Shown here: one piece after another, positions 63,101-64,000 of the stretch
Position numbering within the stretch: the stretch's first letter is position 1
Layout: the number at the start of each line of letters is the position of its first letter
From: Apostichopus japonicus
Taxonomy: Eukaryota; Echinodermata; Holothuroidea; Aspidochirotida; Stichopodidae
Length of the DNA stretch: 64,000 nt
Direction: 5' to 3'
Assembly (NCBI RefSeq): GCF_037975245.1
Contig: NC_092581.1
Location: 10,113,303-10,177,302, forward strand
Made by a program: the position numbers and the translations under genes
Notes under the pieces: model-generated
Told to the model about the DNA's origin: nothing
The model's input: only the letters and a program-made list of their open reading frames with translations
The model's database searches: none

Positions 63101-63193
63101 GCTACTATATCATGAAAAATACAAAACAAAATGTCCAATTTTAGTGAAGGAGACAGCACCCCCAGTTAGTTAATGAACAATTAAGGAACTTAC
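60166..63193. other. AT-rich stretch, no gene recognised
   Basis: About 3 kb of AT-rich sequence without the poly-G runs that mark the rest of the window. The open frames are short and motif-free. It could be intron, 3' flank or filler of the gene fragment that follows on the minus strand, or the interior of an inserted element. Confidence 0.4.
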
Positions 63194-64000
63194 TTCACTG
63201 GGAAGAAATAAGGCGGGCATCTTTCTACCATTTCGTTGACGGTTGGCACATTTAAGACCAGGTCCTGTCTACAGTATGCATAGGTCCTAATCATCATTTT
63301 TTAAATCTTGTTCATGTCCCTGTTTCTCTTTTGAACTTCTGTGCAAAAGTTTTCTCAATAAGACTCCATACTTGTTGCATCTTCTCCAATTGGAATGTCT
63401 GGTAAGTAATTCATTTCTGCTCTCTTTAGTTTTTTGTGTTTTGATGAAGACGTTCCAGGGTAGGAGCGCTTCCTTGAGTTAGCGTTTAGTTCCATGCAGT
63501 CCAACTTTTTCATTTTTGCTCTAAGATTACCCATCTTAAATTTGATTCTGTTAAGCATTTCATCATAGCCAGAGGAACTTCCCTTTTCAGCCAAACAAGG
63601 ATAGGTTCTCATGATTGCTTTTGCTACTTCAGTGTATTCCATGTGTGTTGGATAAGCTTTGTACTCCCAAATGCGGTTAGCAATCGCATCAAGGAACTGA
63701 CTTTTGTGATGTTTGCTTTTAAGTCAAGGTGCTTCTTTCCTTCTGACAGATACTTTCTATTACCATCTTCAAAAACCAGTTCCAGCTCTGGGCCTACTTT
63801 AGGTACCTGAAAGACCTCTGGCCAACACCCTTGTCTCAGTTTGGCTTCTGACTGTATGTCATCATTTGAACTAACACTCATAGTGTCATGTGAGCTTCCG
63901 AACGAACCGACAGATGAGAGTGAGGGTGTGCTACTCTGATAGCACTGACCTTCAGCAATTTCAGTGTATATCACTTGGACAGATGCACATGCCTCTGGTA
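63194..64000 (-). pseudogene. Frameshifted SAMD3-like coding fragment, partial at the window edge
   Basis: The minus-strand frame is open from the window edge to about 63700 (containing CWPEVFQVPKVGPELELVFE). It then shifts to FLDAIANRIWEYKAYP, followed by EYTEVAKAIMRTYPCLAEKG and a basic KRSYPGTSSSKHKKLKR segment, shifts again near 63360 to SLIEKTFAQKFKRE, and once more to MIRTYAYCRQDLVLNVPTVN and ERCPPYFFPVK, before a GTAAGT donor at 63193. The order of segments recalls the large SAMD3-like (sterile alpha motif domain-containing protein 3-like) family of fishes and invertebrates, from memory and without a search. At least three frame breaks and one stop make it a decayed copy, unless the assembly is faulty here. 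The 5' part lies outside the window. Confidence 0.6.

Overview
This window looks like nuclear DNA of an animal. It has long introns with GT...AG boundaries, many dispersed transposable elements, AT microsatellites and very frequent poly-G/poly-C runs. The spliced SLC22 transporter, the L1/Tx1-type retroelement, the hAT-type MITEs and a fragment that reminds me of the SAMD3-like family would fit a marine invertebrate deuterostome such as an echinoderm. That placement is inference, not proof.

Layout. (1) 1-9.4 kb has no gene I can support. It holds a hAT-type MITE (316-666), a TA microsatellite, a foldback (about 3.4-3.7 kb), a perfect 70-bp palindrome (4472-4541), a 1.9-kb minisatellite with a 30-bp unit (4.94-6.85 kb) and a second MITE (7628-8003). 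(2) 9392-31518, plus strand, is a complete ten-exon SLC22 transporter gene of 568 codons. Every junction keeps phase, and its introns carry several mobile elements. (3) 31.5-34.1 kb is gene-poor spacer. (4) From 34117 a block of about 14.26 kb is tandemly duplicated (34117-48373 and 48374 to at least 59737). Each block carries one minus-strand gene of a family I do not recognise: copy A has 20 exons and 639 codons, copy B has 23 exons and 731 codons. The protein has an N-terminal hydrophobic anchor, five (A) or six (B) tandem modules of about 92 residues and a lysine/arginine-rich tail. Each module is encoded by three exons with phases 0-2, 2-1 and 1-0, so a whole module can be gained or lost without breaking the frame. 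Copy B gained one through a nearly perfect 1208-bp internal duplication. (5) The two blocks have since collected private insertions: in A a 107-bp MITE and a 3.8-kb L1/Tx1-like LINE; in B a 61-bp Penelope-like or SINE-like fragment, a LINE 3' fragment, and at 59738 a sequence starting TA|CACTG where homology to A stops. (6) 59.7-64 kb is AT-rich and ends in a frameshifted minus-strand coding fragment that runs off the window edge.

The SLC22 gene and the modular genes lie in opposite orientation and show no evident functional link. The most noteworthy item is the modular gene pair, which shows gene duplication, module amplification and dated transposon insertions side by side.
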